64,000 bases of DNA from Gammaproteobacteria bacterium (GTDB lineage Bacteria > Pseudomonadota > Gammaproteobacteria > Steroidobacterales > Steroidobacteraceae): positions 32,294-96,293 of the forward strand of contig CANGOP010000012.1 of the NCBI GenBank assembly GCA_947455595.1, in the 5' to 3' direction. The notes beneath the pieces are model-generated. The model saw only the letters and a list, made by a program, of their open reading frames with translations, had not been told where the DNA came from and searched no databases. The first letter of the stretch is position 1. Every line of letters starts with the position of its first letter. Below are positions 7,684-17,337 of the stretch, piece by piece. A program made the translations under genes and the position numbers.

Positions 7684-8964
7684 ATGCTGACGCGCCGCCA
7701 ATTTCTTGGATCGACTACTGCCACCACGGCAATGTTGGGGGTGGCTGCCTGCTCACGAGCAATGCCAGCCAACACGGAAGCGCCATTTGCTCATCTGGTA
7801 TCGCGCGCGAACGAAGCGACGCCCATCAGTGCCGAGGAATACGCAGCTCGGCAGCAGCGTGCCCGCGAGCTGATGCATGAGCAGGGGCTGGACGCGATCA
7901 TCGTGGCAGAGGGAACCTCTCTCACCTATTTTAGCGGTGCGAAGTGGTGGGGTTCAGAGCGGCTGTTCGCCATGGTATTGCCCGCCAAAGGCGAGCCCTT
8001 TTACGTCTGTCCCGCATTTGAGGAAGCACGCGCACGCGAACAGGTGAAGGTCACGGGCGCCACAACCGGTGTTGATGTGCGCACTTGGCAAGAAGATCAA
8101 AGCCCATACGCCATTTTGGCGCAGGGACTGCGAGAGCGGGGTGTTGCGACCGGGCGGGTGGGACTCGAGGAGAATGTTCGGTTCGTGTTTGCGGATGGCA
8201 TCGCCCATAGCGCTCCGCAAGTTCGTCTCACCGCAGCCACGGCCGTGACGGCAGGCTGCCGAATGGTCAAAAGCGCGCACGAATTGGCACTGATGCGATT
8301 AGCGTCGGAAGTGACATTGGCCGCCTATGAAGCGACATGGAAATCGTTGCGTCATGGCATGACGCCGAGTGAAATCACCGCGCTTTCGAAACAGGCCCAT
8401 GCGGCGCTTGGTTTTGAGGGTGCCGCCGATTTGGTTCTGATCGGGGCCGCATCGTCATTCCCGCACGGCTCGGTACAGGCGACCCATGTCGAGGAAGGCA
8501 CCATCGTCTTGTTTGACGGGGGATGCACGGTTGAGGGATATAAGTCAGACCTCAGTCGCACCTTTGTCATCGGCAAAGCGACCGATCGCATGCATCTGGT
8601 ATTCGATACGGTGAAGAAGGCCCAGTCTGCCGCGCTGGCAGCGGCTCGGCCTGGAGTCACCTGTGGCGATATTGATGCTGCCGCACGGGCGGTGGTTGAC
8701 GCCGCCGGATTTGGCCCCCACTACGCGCACTTTACCCATCGCGTCGGGCATGGCATGGGCATGGACGGACATGAGTGGCCCTATCTGGTCAGAGGCAACA
8801 CCCAAGTGCTCGCCGCGGGCATGACCACCAGCAATGAACCGGGCATTTATCTCGCCGGTCAGTTCGGCGTTCGCTTGGAAGACGATATGGTCATCACCGA
8901 TTCAGGCGCGGCATTATTTACCCCCCAAAGCCACTCGCTGGAACTGCCCTTCGCGCGAGATTAA
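7684..8964 (+). CDS. Tat-exported M24-family Xaa-Pro peptidase lipoprotein
   Basis: The protein has 426 residues. The N-terminus has a twin-arginine motif (RRQFLG) and then a lipobox ending in GVAAC, so it is probably exported folded and lipid-anchored. The C-terminal half is a pita-bread metallopeptidase. The metal ligands are seen in VLFDGGC, SDLSRTF, HRVGHGMGMDGHE, TSNEPGIYL and GVRLEDD. The N-terminal creatinase-like domain spans about residues 50-180. A GGAGAG ribosome site lies 8 bases before the ATG. It is expected to release N-terminal residues preceding proline. It stands downstream of the PheC fusion after about 250 bases with no other feature I can see, and ends 3 bases from the convergent PPK2 gene. 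Confidence 0.92.
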   Translation: MLTRRQFLGSTTATTAMLGVAACSRAMPANTEAPFAHLVSRANEATPISAEEYAARQQRARELMHEQGLDAIIVAEGTSLTYFSGAKWWGSERLFAMVLPAKGEPFYVCPAFEEARAREQVKVTGATTGVDVRTWQEDQSPYAILAQGLRERGVATGRVGLEENVRFVFADGIAHSAPQVRLTAATAVTAGCRMVKSAHELALMRLASEVTLAAYEATWKSLRHGMTPSEITALSKQAHAALGFEGAADLVLIGAASSFPHGSVQATHVEEGTIVLFDGGCTVEGYKSDLSRTFVIGKATDRMHLVFDTVKKAQSAALAAARPGVTCGDIDAAARAVVDAAGFGPHYAHFTHRVGHGMGMDGHEWPYLVRGNTQVLAAGMTTSNEPGIYLAGQFGVRLEDDMVITDSGAALFTPQSHSLELPFARD

Positions 8965-8967
8965 ACC

Positions 8968-9873
8968 TTAGGTTCGCAAGAGCTTTGCCCGGAGCTGAGC
9001 AAGACGCCGGTGCTCCACACTGGACGCCAAGGGCAAATGCAATGGCAACGAGGCAATTGTTCCTGACAACGTTGCCGCGACCGAGGCGCGCGCAATGTGT
9101 TTGTCGTCCGCTGGAATAATGAACCACGGTGCGTGACGGGTGCTGGTAGCAGAGAGCATGTTCTCGTAGGCGCTCATGTAGTCATCCCAGTACGCCCGTT
9201 CCTCGACATCAGCGGAAGTAAACTTCCAGCGCTTTTCCCGGGTGTCAATGCGCTTCAGCAGTCGCGCCCGCTGCTCGTCTCGCGACAAGTGCAGGAAGAA
9301 CTTTAAAACCACCGTGCCGTTGCGCACGAGATGCCGCTCAAACGCATTGATATCGTCAAAGCGTTCGCGCCACACACGGCCACCCTTACCAGGTGCCGGC
9401 AAGAATCGGGTAGCCAGCAACTGAGGATGCACCCGTACGACCAATACCTCTTCATAGTAGGAACGATTGAACAGTCCGATCCGGCCTCGAGCAGGCAACC
9501 GATTCGAATAGCGCCAGAGGAAGTTATGGGACAGTTCCTCATGCGAGGGAACGCCAAAACTATGCACTTCACATCCCTGGGGACTCACGCCGCTCATGAC
9601 GTGCTTGATCGTCCCATCCTTACCTGACGCGTCCATTCCTTGGAGAATCACCAACACGGAGTGTGTGTTGCTCGCCCACAGTCGCTCCTGCTGTATCGAC
9701 AGCTCCATACGACTGTGCTCCAAAAGGGCTTCTGCGCGTGCTCGCAGGGGCGCATCGCCAGGCAGGACAAATCGGGCCAGATCGGTCCCAACCGGGTCGA
9801 TTTGGTTGAGCCGAACCCGTGTCCCGGGGCGGACGCGGCAGTGACGGATCAAGCGACGATGATGCTTGGACAT
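8968..9873 (-). CDS. Polyphosphate kinase 2 family protein
   Basis: The product has 301 residues from the ATG at 9873, which has an AGGAGG ribosome site; an upstream in-frame start at 9963 lacks one. The Walker A-type motif GMDASGKDG is followed by HSFGVPSHEEL, LWRYSNRLPARGRIGLFNRSYYEEVLVVRVHP and the lid segment RDEQRARLLKRI, which are diagnostic for PPK2. The enzyme transfers phosphate between polyphosphate and nucleotides (NMP or NDP) in the cytoplasm. Length and single domain fit the class I/III type, which cannot be separated by eye. It is divergent from trmB. Confidence 0.92.
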   Translation of the reverse strand: MSKHHRRLIRHCRVRPGTRVRLNQIDPVGTDLARFVLPGDAPLRARAEALLEHSRMELSIQQERLWASNTHSVLVILQGMDASGKDGTIKHVMSGVSPQGCEVHSFGVPSHEELSHNFLWRYSNRLPARGRIGLFNRSYYEEVLVVRVHPQLLATRFLPAPGKGGRVWRERFDDINAFERHLVRNGTVVLKFFLHLSRDEQRARLLKRIDTREKRWKFTSADVEERAYWDDYMSAYENMLSATSTRHAPWFIIPADDKHIARASVAATLSGTIASLPLHLPLASSVEHRRLAQLRAKLLRT

Positions 9874-9993
9874 CGTGAGCAGCCTCCTAGCCTCTGATGG
9901 GGAGTGTGCGCCGTCCGCGCGAGCGGTGAAAGCGCTGGCACCTGTCGGCGCGACAGGCGACACTGTGAACCCGCCCTATCCGCGCCCCTCGCA

Positions 9994-10689
9994 ATGAACG
10001 ACCCTGCCGCCACTCCGCCGCGATCGTCAATCAAATCTTTCGTGCTCCGCACGGGCCGTATGACGTTAGCCCAAACACGGGCCCTCGAGGACCTCTGGCC
10101 ACAATATGGATTGGAGGCGGGGGATGAACTTTTCGATTTGGATCACATCTTTGGCCGGGGAGCGCCTCGCACCGTCGAAATCGGCTTTGGCGACGGCGAG
10201 TTGCTCGTGACGCTAGCAGCGGCACACCCTGAACGGGATTATCTCGGGTTTGAGGTCCACACGCCCGGCGTTGGCCACTGCTTGCTGCGCGCCGCTCAAC
10301 TAAACCTTCCGAATTTACGAGTTGTGCGGGCAGATGCTGTGGAAATTATCGGCCGATGCCTCGGCGAAAACACGCTGGATGAGGTGCTCGTTTACTTTGC
10401 CGACCCATGGCCCAAAAAACGTCATCACAAGCGTCGGATCGTCCAAACCGCGTTTGCGACCCTGATCGCCTCACGCTTACAACCCGGCGGCAAGCTGCGA
10501 TTAGCGACTGACTGGATGCCGTATGCGGACTGGATGCGTGAAGTACTCGATCCACACCCGGCTTTTTATAACGCGGCCGGGGAAGCCGGGTTCATCAGCC
10601 GTCCAGAATCGAGACCAGTCACGAAATTCGAACGGCGGGGCGAGCGACTCGGACATGAGGTTCGCGATCTGGAGTACGTTCGCCGGTAA
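9994..10689 (+). CDS. trmB: tRNA (guanine-N7-)-methyltransferase
   Basis: The product has 231 residues and makes m7G46 in tRNA using S-adenosylmethionine. The SAM site EIGFGDGELL lies at about residues 55-65, and the catalytic DPWPKKRHHKRRIV segment is intact, as is the C-terminal VTKFERRG. The ATG at 9994 is chosen over an in-frame start at 9904, because the extra 30 residues overlap the upstream divergent region and lack family similarity. There is no strong ribosome site before either start. The gene ends 2 bases from the convergent Rieske gene. Confidence 0.95.
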   Translation: MNDPAATPPRSSIKSFVLRTGRMTLAQTRALEDLWPQYGLEAGDELFDLDHIFGRGAPRTVEIGFGDGELLVTLAAAHPERDYLGFEVHTPGVGHCLLRAAQLNLPNLRVVRADAVEIIGRCLGENTLDEVLVYFADPWPKKRHHKRRIVQTAFATLIASRLQPGGKLRLATDWMPYADWMREVLDPHPAFYNAAGEAGFISRPESRPVTKFERRGERLGHEVRDLEYVRR

Positions 10690-10691
10690 GG

Positions 10692-11045
10692 TCAGGGATC
10701 GTAGTCTGCCAGTCGAAACGAATCGGCTAACCATATCTGGTCGTCGGACACCGTGATTGGGATAGGTTGCAGCGCACGCCCGGCGCAGGGACCGATGAAG
10801 CAGAGCCCATCTTCTGGATCGAATTGGGCACCATGGGAACTGCACTGAATGGCTGACCCATCGGCCCCCAGAAACCGCCCGGGCACCAAGTCGAGCGGGT
10901 GCCCAGCGTGAGGGCAGCGGTTGACATAGGCCCTCACCTGCTCGCCATGGCGAACCACAAACGCACGTAGTGGCCAAGCGCCCTCGCCCACTCGGAAGCT
11001 GCGCGCGCCCGGATCAGGCAAGTCGCTGAGGTAGCAGATCTGCAC
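10692..11045 (-). CDS. Small Rieske [2Fe-2S] protein
   Basis: The product has 117 residues and is a stand-alone Rieske domain. The cluster ligands are the pairs C-x-H in NRCPHAGHPLD and C-x-x-H in CSSHGAQF, followed by GLCFIGPCAGRAL. There is no signal peptide, membrane helix or catalytic oxygenase domain, so it is probably a cytoplasmic ferredoxin-type electron carrier of the NirD/BphF-like kind. It follows the AmpG-like transporter after 6 bases on the same strand and so is likely the last gene of the xth-ampG-Rieske operon. Its partner is not identifiable here. Confidence 0.88.
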   Translation of the reverse strand: MQICYLSDLPDPGARSFRVGEGAWPLRAFVVRHGEQVRAYVNRCPHAGHPLDLVPGRFLGADGSAIQCSSHGAQFDPEDGLCFIGPCAGRALQPIPITVSDDQIWLADSFRLADYDP

Positions 11046-11051
11046 GTGGTT

Positions 11052-12311
11052 TCAGCGAACCTGATCCAGCGCTTCGACCCGGGCCCGCATCCGCCACAGC
11101 AGCAAGAGGCCGGGTGCACCCGTCAGGAAACAGATCACGAAAAACATCGGCCACCCAACTTGCGCGACGAGCACGGCGGACACGGGGCCGACGAAGGTGC
11201 GCGATAGCGCTGCTAACGCCGAGAGCAGCGCAAACTGAAACGCACTGAACCGTGGATCACAGAGCGCCATCACGAATGCGCCGAAGATCGTCGCAGCCAT
11301 GGCGCCAGCGAGATTATCAATACCCACCGCGAGCACCATGACCGACAGATCATGACCCTTCACGGCGAGCAACGAGTACAGGAGATTCGTGGCCGCTTGT
11401 AAAACGCCAAAGACAAATAAGGACCGGTACAAACCGAGTCGCGCGAACGCCAACCCTCCCAGCACTGTACCGATGATCGTCGCCGTAATACTGGTCGTTT
11501 TCGCAACCGCACCCACTTGCGCTGCCGTAAATCCCACGCCTTTGATGAGAAACGCGGTCGACAGCGAAAGGGCGGCCGCGTCACCGAGCTTGTACAAGAC
11601 CACCAGCAACAGCACCGCAACAACACCCGGACGTCCAAAAAACTCTCGAATGGGCTCAACGACCGCTTCTTGTAGAGTTCGAGGGGCTTGCACTCGAACT
11701 TCCGGCTCAGGCGCCAAGAAGGTGAGCAACGTGGTTGCACCCATGATCGCCGCCATGGTCAGGTAGGTGGCGCGCCAACCAATGACACCCGATAGCACCA
11801 TGGCAAGGGCACCCGACACGTAGAACGCCACTCGCCAGCCAATTTGGACGGCGGTCGAACCCATACCGCGCTCTTCCGGACGCAAAGAGTCGGTGCGGTA
11901 GGCATCAATGACCACGTCTTGGGAAGACGATAAAAAAGCCAACAGAAGCGAAAGCACCGCCACCACGTAAATGGCGTCGCCGGGCGCCTGCAAACCGAGG
12001 ACAGCGATCACCAGTGCAACCAACGCCTGCAGTAGAACAATCCAACCGCGACGACGGCCGAGAAAAGGCGGCACATATCGGTCAAGCAATGGCGCCCAAA
12101 GAAACTTGAGGTTGTAGGGCACGCCGACCAAGGTGAACCAGCCGATGGTCTTGATGTTGAGCCCGGTTTCCGCCAACCATCCCTGCAGCGTTCCTTGGGA
12201 AAGCGCGAAGGGTAGACCGGAAGCAAACCCCAAGGTCAGCGCAGCGGCTACGCGCCGATTGCCGAGCACATCCGCCAGTCGTAACGACCGACTACTGTGA
12301 TCAGAACTCAT
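11052..12311 (-). CDS. ampG: AmpG-like major facilitator (muropeptide permease family)
   Basis: The protein has 419 residues with about 12 membrane segments. The AmpG hallmark region is present near the N-terminus: GFASGLPFALSQGTLQGWL, then GVPYNLKFLWAPLLDRY and GRRRGW. AmpG imports anhydromuropeptides released from peptidoglycan for recycling, which can also feed beta-lactamase induction. No ampC/ampR lies nearby. Its start overlaps the end of xth by 11 bases, so the two are probably co-transcribed. The symbol is given by family similarity and the substrate is inferred. Confidence 0.85.
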   Translation of the reverse strand: MSSDHSSRSLRLADVLGNRRVAAALTLGFASGLPFALSQGTLQGWLAETGLNIKTIGWFTLVGVPYNLKFLWAPLLDRYVPPFLGRRRGWIVLLQALVALVIAVLGLQAPGDAIYVVAVLSLLLAFLSSSQDVVIDAYRTDSLRPEERGMGSTAVQIGWRVAFYVSGALAMVLSGVIGWRATYLTMAAIMGATTLLTFLAPEPEVRVQAPRTLQEAVVEPIREFFGRPGVVAVLLLVVLYKLGDAAALSLSTAFLIKGVGFTAAQVGAVAKTTSITATIIGTVLGGLAFARLGLYRSLFVFGVLQAATNLLYSLLAVKGHDLSVMVLAVGIDNLAGAMAATIFGAFVMALCDPRFSAFQFALLSALAALSRTFVGPVSAVLVAQVGWPMFFVICFLTGAPGLLLLWRMRARVEALDQVR

Positions 12312-13074
12312 AGGCGTAATCCATCAACACGGGAGCGTGATCAGAAAAGCGGCTCTCCTTCCAAATCGAAGCGGATTGCGCTGTCGCCCCGATGCCGGGG
12401 GTCGTGACCTGATAGTCGATACGCCACCCGACGTTCTTGGCCCATGCCTGCCCGCGATTTGACCACCAGGTGTACTGCTCGGGTTCGGCATTAACGGCCC
12501 GAAAAGCATCCACCCAGCCCCATTCGTCAAACACTTTGTCGAGCCAGGCTCGTTCCTCTGGCAAGAATCCGGAATTCTTGAGGTTGCCTTTCCAGTTCTT
12601 CAGATCAATGGGCTTATGGGCGATGTTGAAGTCTCCACACAGCACCACTTCCCTTCCCGCCGCCATCAAGCCTTGCATATGGGACTCAAACTCAGCCAGA
12701 CAGCGATACTTGGCGGCTTGCCGCTCTGGCCCTGATGATCCGGAAGGCAAATAAACAGAGACAACCGACAGGTCACCAAACCGATATTCGAGGTAGCGAC
12801 CCTCTCGATCGAATTCCGCAGACCCATAACCACGGACCACCTCGTCCGGTGATCGTCTCGAGTAAATAGCAACGCCGCTATAGCCTTTTTTCTCGGCGTG
12901 GACCCAGTCGCTGTGGAATCCCGGCGGACGATAGGTCGACTCGAGTACATCTTCATCACTGCAGCGTGTTTCCTGCAGGCAAAGAACATCAATGCCCTGT
13001 TCGGGCATCCAGTCGTAAAAACCCTTCCGCGCCGCAGAGCGGATTCCATTGCAATTCAAAGTGGCGATACGCAT
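12301..13074 (-). CDS. xth: Exodeoxyribonuclease III
   Basis: The product has 257 residues from the ATG at 13074 (MRIATLNCNGIRSA, the typical family N-terminus); an extension to 13137 would cover the divergent pyrE promoter. Motifs of the exonuclease III/AP endonuclease family are in order: LCLQETRCSD (metal Glu), YSGVAIYSR, VVLCGDFNIAH (catalytic Asp/Asn), WWSNRGQAWAKNVGWRIDYQ and FSDHAPVLMDY (catalytic Asp-His). It repairs abasic sites and 3' blocked ends. It is divergent from pyrE, with 61 bases between starts. Confidence 0.95.
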   Translation of the reverse strand: MRIATLNCNGIRSAARKGFYDWMPEQGIDVLCLQETRCSDEDVLESTYRPPGFHSDWVHAEKKGYSGVAIYSRRSPDEVVRGYGSAEFDREGRYLEYRFGDLSVVSVYLPSGSSGPERQAAKYRCLAEFESHMQGLMAAGREVVLCGDFNIAHKPIDLKNWKGNLKNSGFLPEERAWLDKVFDEWGWVDAFRAVNAEPEQYTWWSNRGQAWAKNVGWRIDYQVTTPGIGATAQSASIWKESRFSDHAPVLMDYAYEF

Positions 13075-13135
13075 GGCCACGATCATAGCAAGCAGACGCT
13101 TGTGAGATACCTCCCACCTGTCCCACACTAGGGGC

Positions 13136-13798
13136 ATGGAAAACTACCAGCGTGAATTTCTCGACCTTGCCCTCCGGTTAGGCGTACTGCGCTTCGGTCG
13201 CTTTACGCTCAAGTCTGGCCGGGAAAGCCCCTATTTCTTCAATGCCGGTCTGTTCGACACGGGCAGCGCGATCGCCGGACTTGGCCGCGCCTACGCCGCT
13301 GCTTTGGTCCGCTCGGGACTGGAGTTCGACCTTCTGTTTGGGCCTGCTTACAAGGGCATCCCCCTCGTCGCCACAACGGCAGCCGCGCTTCATGATCACC
13401 ACGGCTGGGATGTGCCCTTCTGCTTCAACCGCAAAGAGGCCAAAGATCACGGCGAGGGCGGGCGGATCGTCGGGAGGCCACTGGCAGGGCGTGTCCTCAT
13501 CGTGGATGACGTGATCACCGCCGGTACCGCCATTCGCGAGTCGATCGACATCATCAGCGCAGCCGGCGCGACACCCGCCGGCGTCTTGCTCGCACTGGAC
13601 CGGGAAGAGCAGGGTCGCGAGTCGACGCGCTCGGCGGTTCAAGAAGTCCGCGATAGCTTCGGGTTACCCGTCGTGTCCATTCTGACGCTCTCAGCACTCA
13701 TAGACGGCGTCCGCAATGGCGTGGCCGGCGTGCCGGCGGAGGCATTGGCCAACCTTGAAGCCTACCGCGCCCGGTATGGGGTTGCGCCGAGCACCTGA
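13136..13798 (+). CDS. pyrE: Orotate phosphoribosyltransferase
   Basis: The 220-residue enzyme makes orotidine 5'-monophosphate from orotate and PRPP in pyrimidine synthesis. [19 protein letters not shown] is the family N-terminal signature, AYKGIPL the flexible region, and [14 protein letters not shown] the PRPP-binding loop (about residues 120-133). An AGGGG lies before the ATG. The stop overlaps the start of the DUF4124 gene by one base (TGATG). xth-pyrE adjacency is common in gammaproteobacteria. Confidence 0.97.
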   Translation: MENYQREFLDLALRLGVLRFGRFTLKSGRESPYFFNAGLFDTGSAIAGLGRAYAAALVRSGLEFDLLFGPAYKGIPLVATTAAALHDHHGWDVPFCFNRKEAKDHGEGGRIVGRPLAGRVLIVDDVITAGTAIRESIDIISAAGATPAGVLLALDREEQGRESTRSAVQEVRDSFGLPVVSILTLSALIDGVRNGVAGVPAEALANLEAYRARYGVAPST

Positions 13799-14487
13799 TG
13801 ACCCACTTACCAGCTCGCCGCGCGGTCATCGCCTTGTGCTTGTGGGTTGGGCTCACGCTCACCGACATCACCTGCGCAGCACCCGAGAAAAGCGGCCACT
13901 TGTATCGGTGGACCGATGAAAAGGGCGTCGTGCATTTTGGCGATACGGTGCCGCCTCAGTTCGCCGACCAGGAGCAAACCATCCTCAATCGGCAGGGCAT
14001 CGCGGTCGGCGCTATTGCCGGGCGTCGGTCCGCCGAACAATTGGCTGCTGATGAGGAAAGTCGCAAGGCAGACGCCCTCAACGTGGATGAGCAAAAACGT
14101 CGCCAACTTCGAGATCAGAACCTACTGGCGACGTACTTGTCAGTAACGGAGATCGAGAGCCTACGGGATCGCCGCACGGAAATCCTCGATGGACAGGCTC
14201 GGGTCATCTCTCAGTACCTCGAGCAATTGCAGGGACGCACCGCGCAACTGGAGGAGCAGATGCGTCACTTCAAGCCCTATGCCAGCAATCCTTCAGCGCC
14301 CACATTGCCGCAGCGCGTTGCCGAGGAAGCAGTCCGCACGTTGACCGATGTGCGATCTCAACAGCGCGCTCTGGTCGCCAAACGTGAGGAAATTGCGCGC
14401 ACGCGGGCTCAATTCGAAGAAGACATTGGGCGTTTCCGGGAACTCAAAGGCCCCGCCGGAAAAGTGTCGGCTGCTCCGGTGCGCTGA
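13798..14487 (+). CDS. DUF4124-domain exported protein
   Basis: The product has 229 residues with an N-terminal signal segment ending near ITCAAPE. The DUF4124 domain follows: LYRWTDEKGVVHFGDTVPP at about residues 36-55. From about residue 80 to the end the sequence is highly charged and helical (EEQMRHF, EEIARTRAQFEEDIGRF), consistent with a coiled coil in the periplasm. Function is unknown for the family. Start and stop of pyrE overlap by one base, so it is translationally coupled. It ends exactly next to the convergent dut gene. Confidence 0.85.
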   Translation: MTHLPARRAVIALCLWVGLTLTDITCAAPEKSGHLYRWTDEKGVVHFGDTVPPQFADQEQTILNRQGIAVGAIAGRRSAEQLAADEESRKADALNVDEQKRRQLRDQNLLATYLSVTEIESLRDRRTEILDGQARVISQYLEQLQGRTAQLEEQMRHFKPYASNPSAPTLPQRVAEEAVRTLTDVRSQQRALVAKREEIARTRAQFEEDIGRFRELKGPAGKVSAAPVR

Positions 14488-14949
14488 TCAGCTACGACCT
14501 GAGCTACCGAATCCGCCAGTCCCGCGATCTGTGGCCACGAAGGCCTCGACCACATCCATCTCCACCTGAACGACAGGCACAACGACCATCTGTGCAATAC
14601 GCTCACCCGGCTCAATCGTGAACGCCTGGGCACCCCGATTCCAGACGGAAACCATGAGCGGCCCTTGGTAATCAGAATCGATTAATCCGACCAGATTCCC
14701 GAGCACAATGCCGTGCTTATGCCCGAGACCAGAGCGCGGCAACAAGACCGCAGCGAGACCCGGATCCCCGAGGTAGACCGACAAGCCGGTCGGCACCAAG
14801 AGCACGGAGCCCGGCTCCAGCACCGTGGCAGAGGCCACGCACGCCCGAAGGTCGAGTCCTGCTGAACCCTGCGTGGCATACGTCGGCATAGGCCATTCGC
14901 GTCCAAGCCGTTCATCCAAAATTCGCACTTGGACTTTTTGCATCTTCAT
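14488..14949 (-). CDS. dut: Deoxyuridine 5'-triphosphate nucleotidohydrolase
   Basis: The 153-residue trimeric dUTPase hydrolyses dUTP to dUMP and prevents uracil incorporation. All five family motifs are present: [47 protein letters not shown] and the C-terminal Phe-containing arm [11 protein letters not shown]. Its ATG overlaps the stop of coaBC by 4 bases, the classical coaBC-dut arrangement. Confidence 0.97.
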   Translation of the reverse strand: MKMQKVQVRILDERLGREWPMPTYATQGSAGLDLRACVASATVLEPGSVLLVPTGLSVYLGDPGLAAVLLPRSGLGHKHGIVLGNLVGLIDSDYQGPLMVSVWNRGAQAFTIEPGERIAQMVVVPVVQVEMDVVEAFVATDRGTGGFGSSGRS

Positions 14950-16169
14950 TCTCCGTCGGAACGCGCGGACACCCGGTGGGCAATAAACGTGATGAATTCA
15001 CGCGCCAGGTCAGCTTTCGACTGCAATCCCAGCGCCTGACGACCGCCCGACCAGAGCAGCAACAGCGCATTGTCATCTCGATCAAACGCACGCTCCGCAC
15101 CAACCTCATTCGCCGCAATCAGATCGAGCTTTTTGCGCTCGAGTTTCGCCAGAGCGTGGGCCTCAACATTGGTGGTTTCGGCCGCGAATCCAACGACGTA
15201 CGGTCGTTTTGACAGGGCCGCGACCGAGGCGAGAATGTCCGGCGACTTTTCTAGATGCAAATCGAGCGTGTCGCTTGTCTTCTTGATCTTGTTTTCGGCG
15301 CAACAGTGCGGTGTGTAGTCCGCCACGGCAGCGGCTCCGATATACACATCGCAGTCATCCATCACGGCGTGCACAGCGGCGTACATTTGCGCCGCCGTCT
15401 CAACATTGATGCGCTCAACGCCGAGCGGAGTGGGTAGATGCACGGGGCCTGAGATCAACGTCACGCGCGCGCCGGCTTCGCGAGCCGCCTGCGCAACGGC
15501 GAACCCCATCTTCCCCGAACTGCGGTTCGACAAGAACCGTACCGGATCGATGGGCTCGCGCGTGGGCCCCGCCGTAATGACGATATGACGCCCGGACAAG
15601 AGCCCGCCGTCAGCGGACGAACTAAGTACCTGCGCAGCGATATCGGCAGGCTCTAGCAAGCGCCCAGCGCCCTGCTCGCCACAGGCTTGCGAGCCCACAC
15701 CGGGACCCAAGACGCGGACACTGCGTTGGCGCAGGGTCGTGATGTTCGCCTGAGTAGCGGCTGCTGACCACATCTGCTGATTCATGGCCGGCGCGACGGC
15801 AATGGGCGCTGTGGTCGCAAGACACGTCGTCGTTAAGAGATCGTTCGCCATCCCCGCCGCCAATCGCGCGAGAAAATCGGCACTGGCGGGCGCGACGAGC
15901 ACCAACTCTGCCCACCGCGCCAGCTCAATGTGACCCATCGCTGCTTCGGCAGCTTCATCCCAGAGGCCCACGCGAACGGGTCGCCCGGAGAGCGCCTGAA
16001 ACGTCATCGGGGTCACGAAACGTGCCGCGCCCTCGGTCAAAATGACCTGCACCTCAGCACCGCCCTCGCGTAGGCGCCGCACGAGATCTGCGGCTTTATA
16101 GGCAGCAATTCCGCCGGTAACACCCAGCAAGATGCGGCGGGGCAATACGGTCTGAGCTTCGTGAGTCAT
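14946..16169 (-). CDS. coaBC: Bifunctional phosphopantothenoylcysteine decarboxylase/synthetase
   Basis: The product has 407 residues. The N-terminal flavoprotein CoaC domain (about 1-190) has [20 protein letters not shown] and PAMNQQMW with the substrate-binding Asn, and the Cys of the decarboxylase lid lies in [13 protein letters not shown]. The C-terminal CoaB domain (about 195-400) has [25 protein letters not shown], the dimer signature, and ends with ITFIAHRV. It makes 4'-phosphopantetheine for coenzyme A. coaD for the next step is also in the window, at 20.2 kb. The gene is divergent from radC, with about 160 bases between them and no clear promoter. Confidence 0.97.
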   Translation of the reverse strand: MTHEAQTVLPRRILLGVTGGIAAYKAADLVRRLREGGAEVQVILTEGAARFVTPMTFQALSGRPVRVGLWDEAAEAAMGHIELARWAELVLVAPASADFLARLAAGMANDLLTTTCLATTAPIAVAPAMNQQMWSAAATQANITTLRQRSVRVLGPGVGSQACGEQGAGRLLEPADIAAQVLSSSADGGLLSGRHIVITAGPTREPIDPVRFLSNRSSGKMGFAVAQAAREAGARVTLISGPVHLPTPLGVERINVETAAQMYAAVHAVMDDCDVYIGAAAVADYTPHCCAENKIKKTSDTLDLHLEKSPDILASVAALSKRPYVVGFAAETTNVEAHALAKLERKKLDLIAANEVGAERAFDRDDNALLLLWSGGRQALGLQSKADLAREFITFIAHRVSARSDGE

Positions 16170-16328
16170 TCCCTCATTATCAACGTCCAGACGTCGACGG
16201 CCAACCGCCAGACGATGGGTTCGTCAGAACCAGCAGTTATGGGCTGCCGGCGTCTTCTGCGCATTTGTACATAAACACATCAATTTCTCGGCTCACGCCC
16301 CGACGGCCAGCCCCCGGACAATGACGCC

Positions 16329-17003
16329 ATGACCCCGCATCACCCCGCTGTTGAGCTTTATCCCCGTGACCGGCTCGCCACCATCGGCCCAACCGCCCTG
16401 TCGGACGCGGAATTACTCGCCATTTGGCTGGGTGGGCCGAGTAGCGGCCGCAGCCCCGTCACCCTCGCCCACGAACTTCTCGCCACTTTTGGCTCGCTGC
16501 GCGGAGTACTCAAAGCGCCGCGTGAAGCGCTGACCCGGCAGAGGGGCATCGGCCCGGCACGCCTGGCCCAATTGCAAATCGTGCTGGAGATGGCGCGACG
16601 ACATTTTCGGGAAGAGTTGCTGTGCGGCCCCTGCCTGACCGACCCACTCACCGCTCGAGACTTTCTCAGGGCGGAGTTGCGCGATCTCGACTACGAGACG
16701 TTCTATCTGATCTATCTCGACAGCCGGCATCGGGTGACCGGCTTCGAGCCGCTTTTCCGTGGAACCATCGATTGCGCGCAGGTGCACCCACGAGAAGTGG
16801 TGCGACGAGCGCTGCAAGTGCGCGCCGTTGCTGTGATTTTGGGCCATAACCACCCGTCTGGACTGGCCGAGCCGAGTGACGCAGACCGGATCATCACCCG
16901 GCGCCTGCGCGAAGCGCTGGCGTTGGTCGATATTCGCGTACTGGACCATCTGATCGTTGGTGAGAGCTCCTGCGTCAGCCTCGCTGAACGCGGACTGCTA
17001 TAA
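16329..17003 (+). CDS. radC: RadC-family JAB-domain protein
   Basis: The product has 224 residues. An N-terminal helix-hairpin-helix region (about 40-85, RGIGPARLAQLQ) is followed by a JAB/MPN domain with the zinc motif GHNHPSG and a downstream Asp (PSDADRIITRRL), and ends with DHLIVGESSCVSLAERGLL. The family was long called a DNA-repair protein, but the cellular role is unsettled. Its position just before rpmB-rpmG is typical for gammaproteobacteria. Confidence 0.93.
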   Translation: MTPHHPAVELYPRDRLATIGPTALSDAELLAIWLGGPSSGRSPVTLAHELLATFGSLRGVLKAPREALTRQRGIGPARLAQLQIVLEMARRHFREELLCGPCLTDPLTARDFLRAELRDLDYETFYLIYLDSRHRVTGFEPLFRGTIDCAQVHPREVVRRALQVRAVAVILGHNHPSGLAEPSDADRIITRRLREALALVDIRVLDHLIVGESSCVSLAERGLL

Positions 17004-17007
17004 CCGA

Positions 17008-17036
17008 TTGCAAGCGGCCGCGACCGGTGGTTAAAT
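17008..17036 (+). promoter_or_regulatory. Probable sigma-70 promoter of rpmB-rpmG
   Basis: TTGCAA (-35) and TTAAAT (-10) are separated by 17 bases and start 5 bases after the radC stop. The predicted start gives a leader of about 37 bases before rpmB. Each hexamer matches 4 of 6 consensus bases, so the call is moderate. Confidence 0.45.
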
Positions 17037-17079
17037 AGGCGGCTCTGCGGCTGCTTTTGGTCGCATCAGGATTTTCGCC

Positions 17080-17316
17080 ATGTCCCGAGTCTGTCAGATC
17101 ACTGGAAAGAAGCCGACCGTCGGCAACTCCGTGTCGCACGCCAACAACAAGCGTCGTCGCCGCTTCCTCCCGAACCTGCACACGCAGCGTTTCTGGATTG
17201 AGGAAGAGAGTCGCTGGATCACCCTGCGTGTCTCCACCCAGGGCCTGCGTACCATCGAAAAGCACGGCGTTGCACACGTCGTCGCCAAGATGCGTGCGCG
17301 CGGCGAGTCCATCTAA
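17080..17316 (+). CDS. rpmB: Large-subunit ribosomal protein bL28
   Basis: The product has 78 residues, the normal length. [31 protein letters not shown] and the C-terminal GLRTIEKHG are the conserved segments. It has the C-minus form: no second zinc-type CxxC pair is present. It is followed by rpmG after 21 bases with a GGAG ribosome site, the standard rpmBG operon. Confidence 0.98.
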   Translation: MSRVCQITGKKPTVGNSVSHANNKRRRRFLPNLHTQRFWIEEESRWITLRVSTQGLRTIEKHGVAHVVAKMRARGESI

Positions 17317-17337
17317 CGCCGTCCAAGGAGCATCCCC

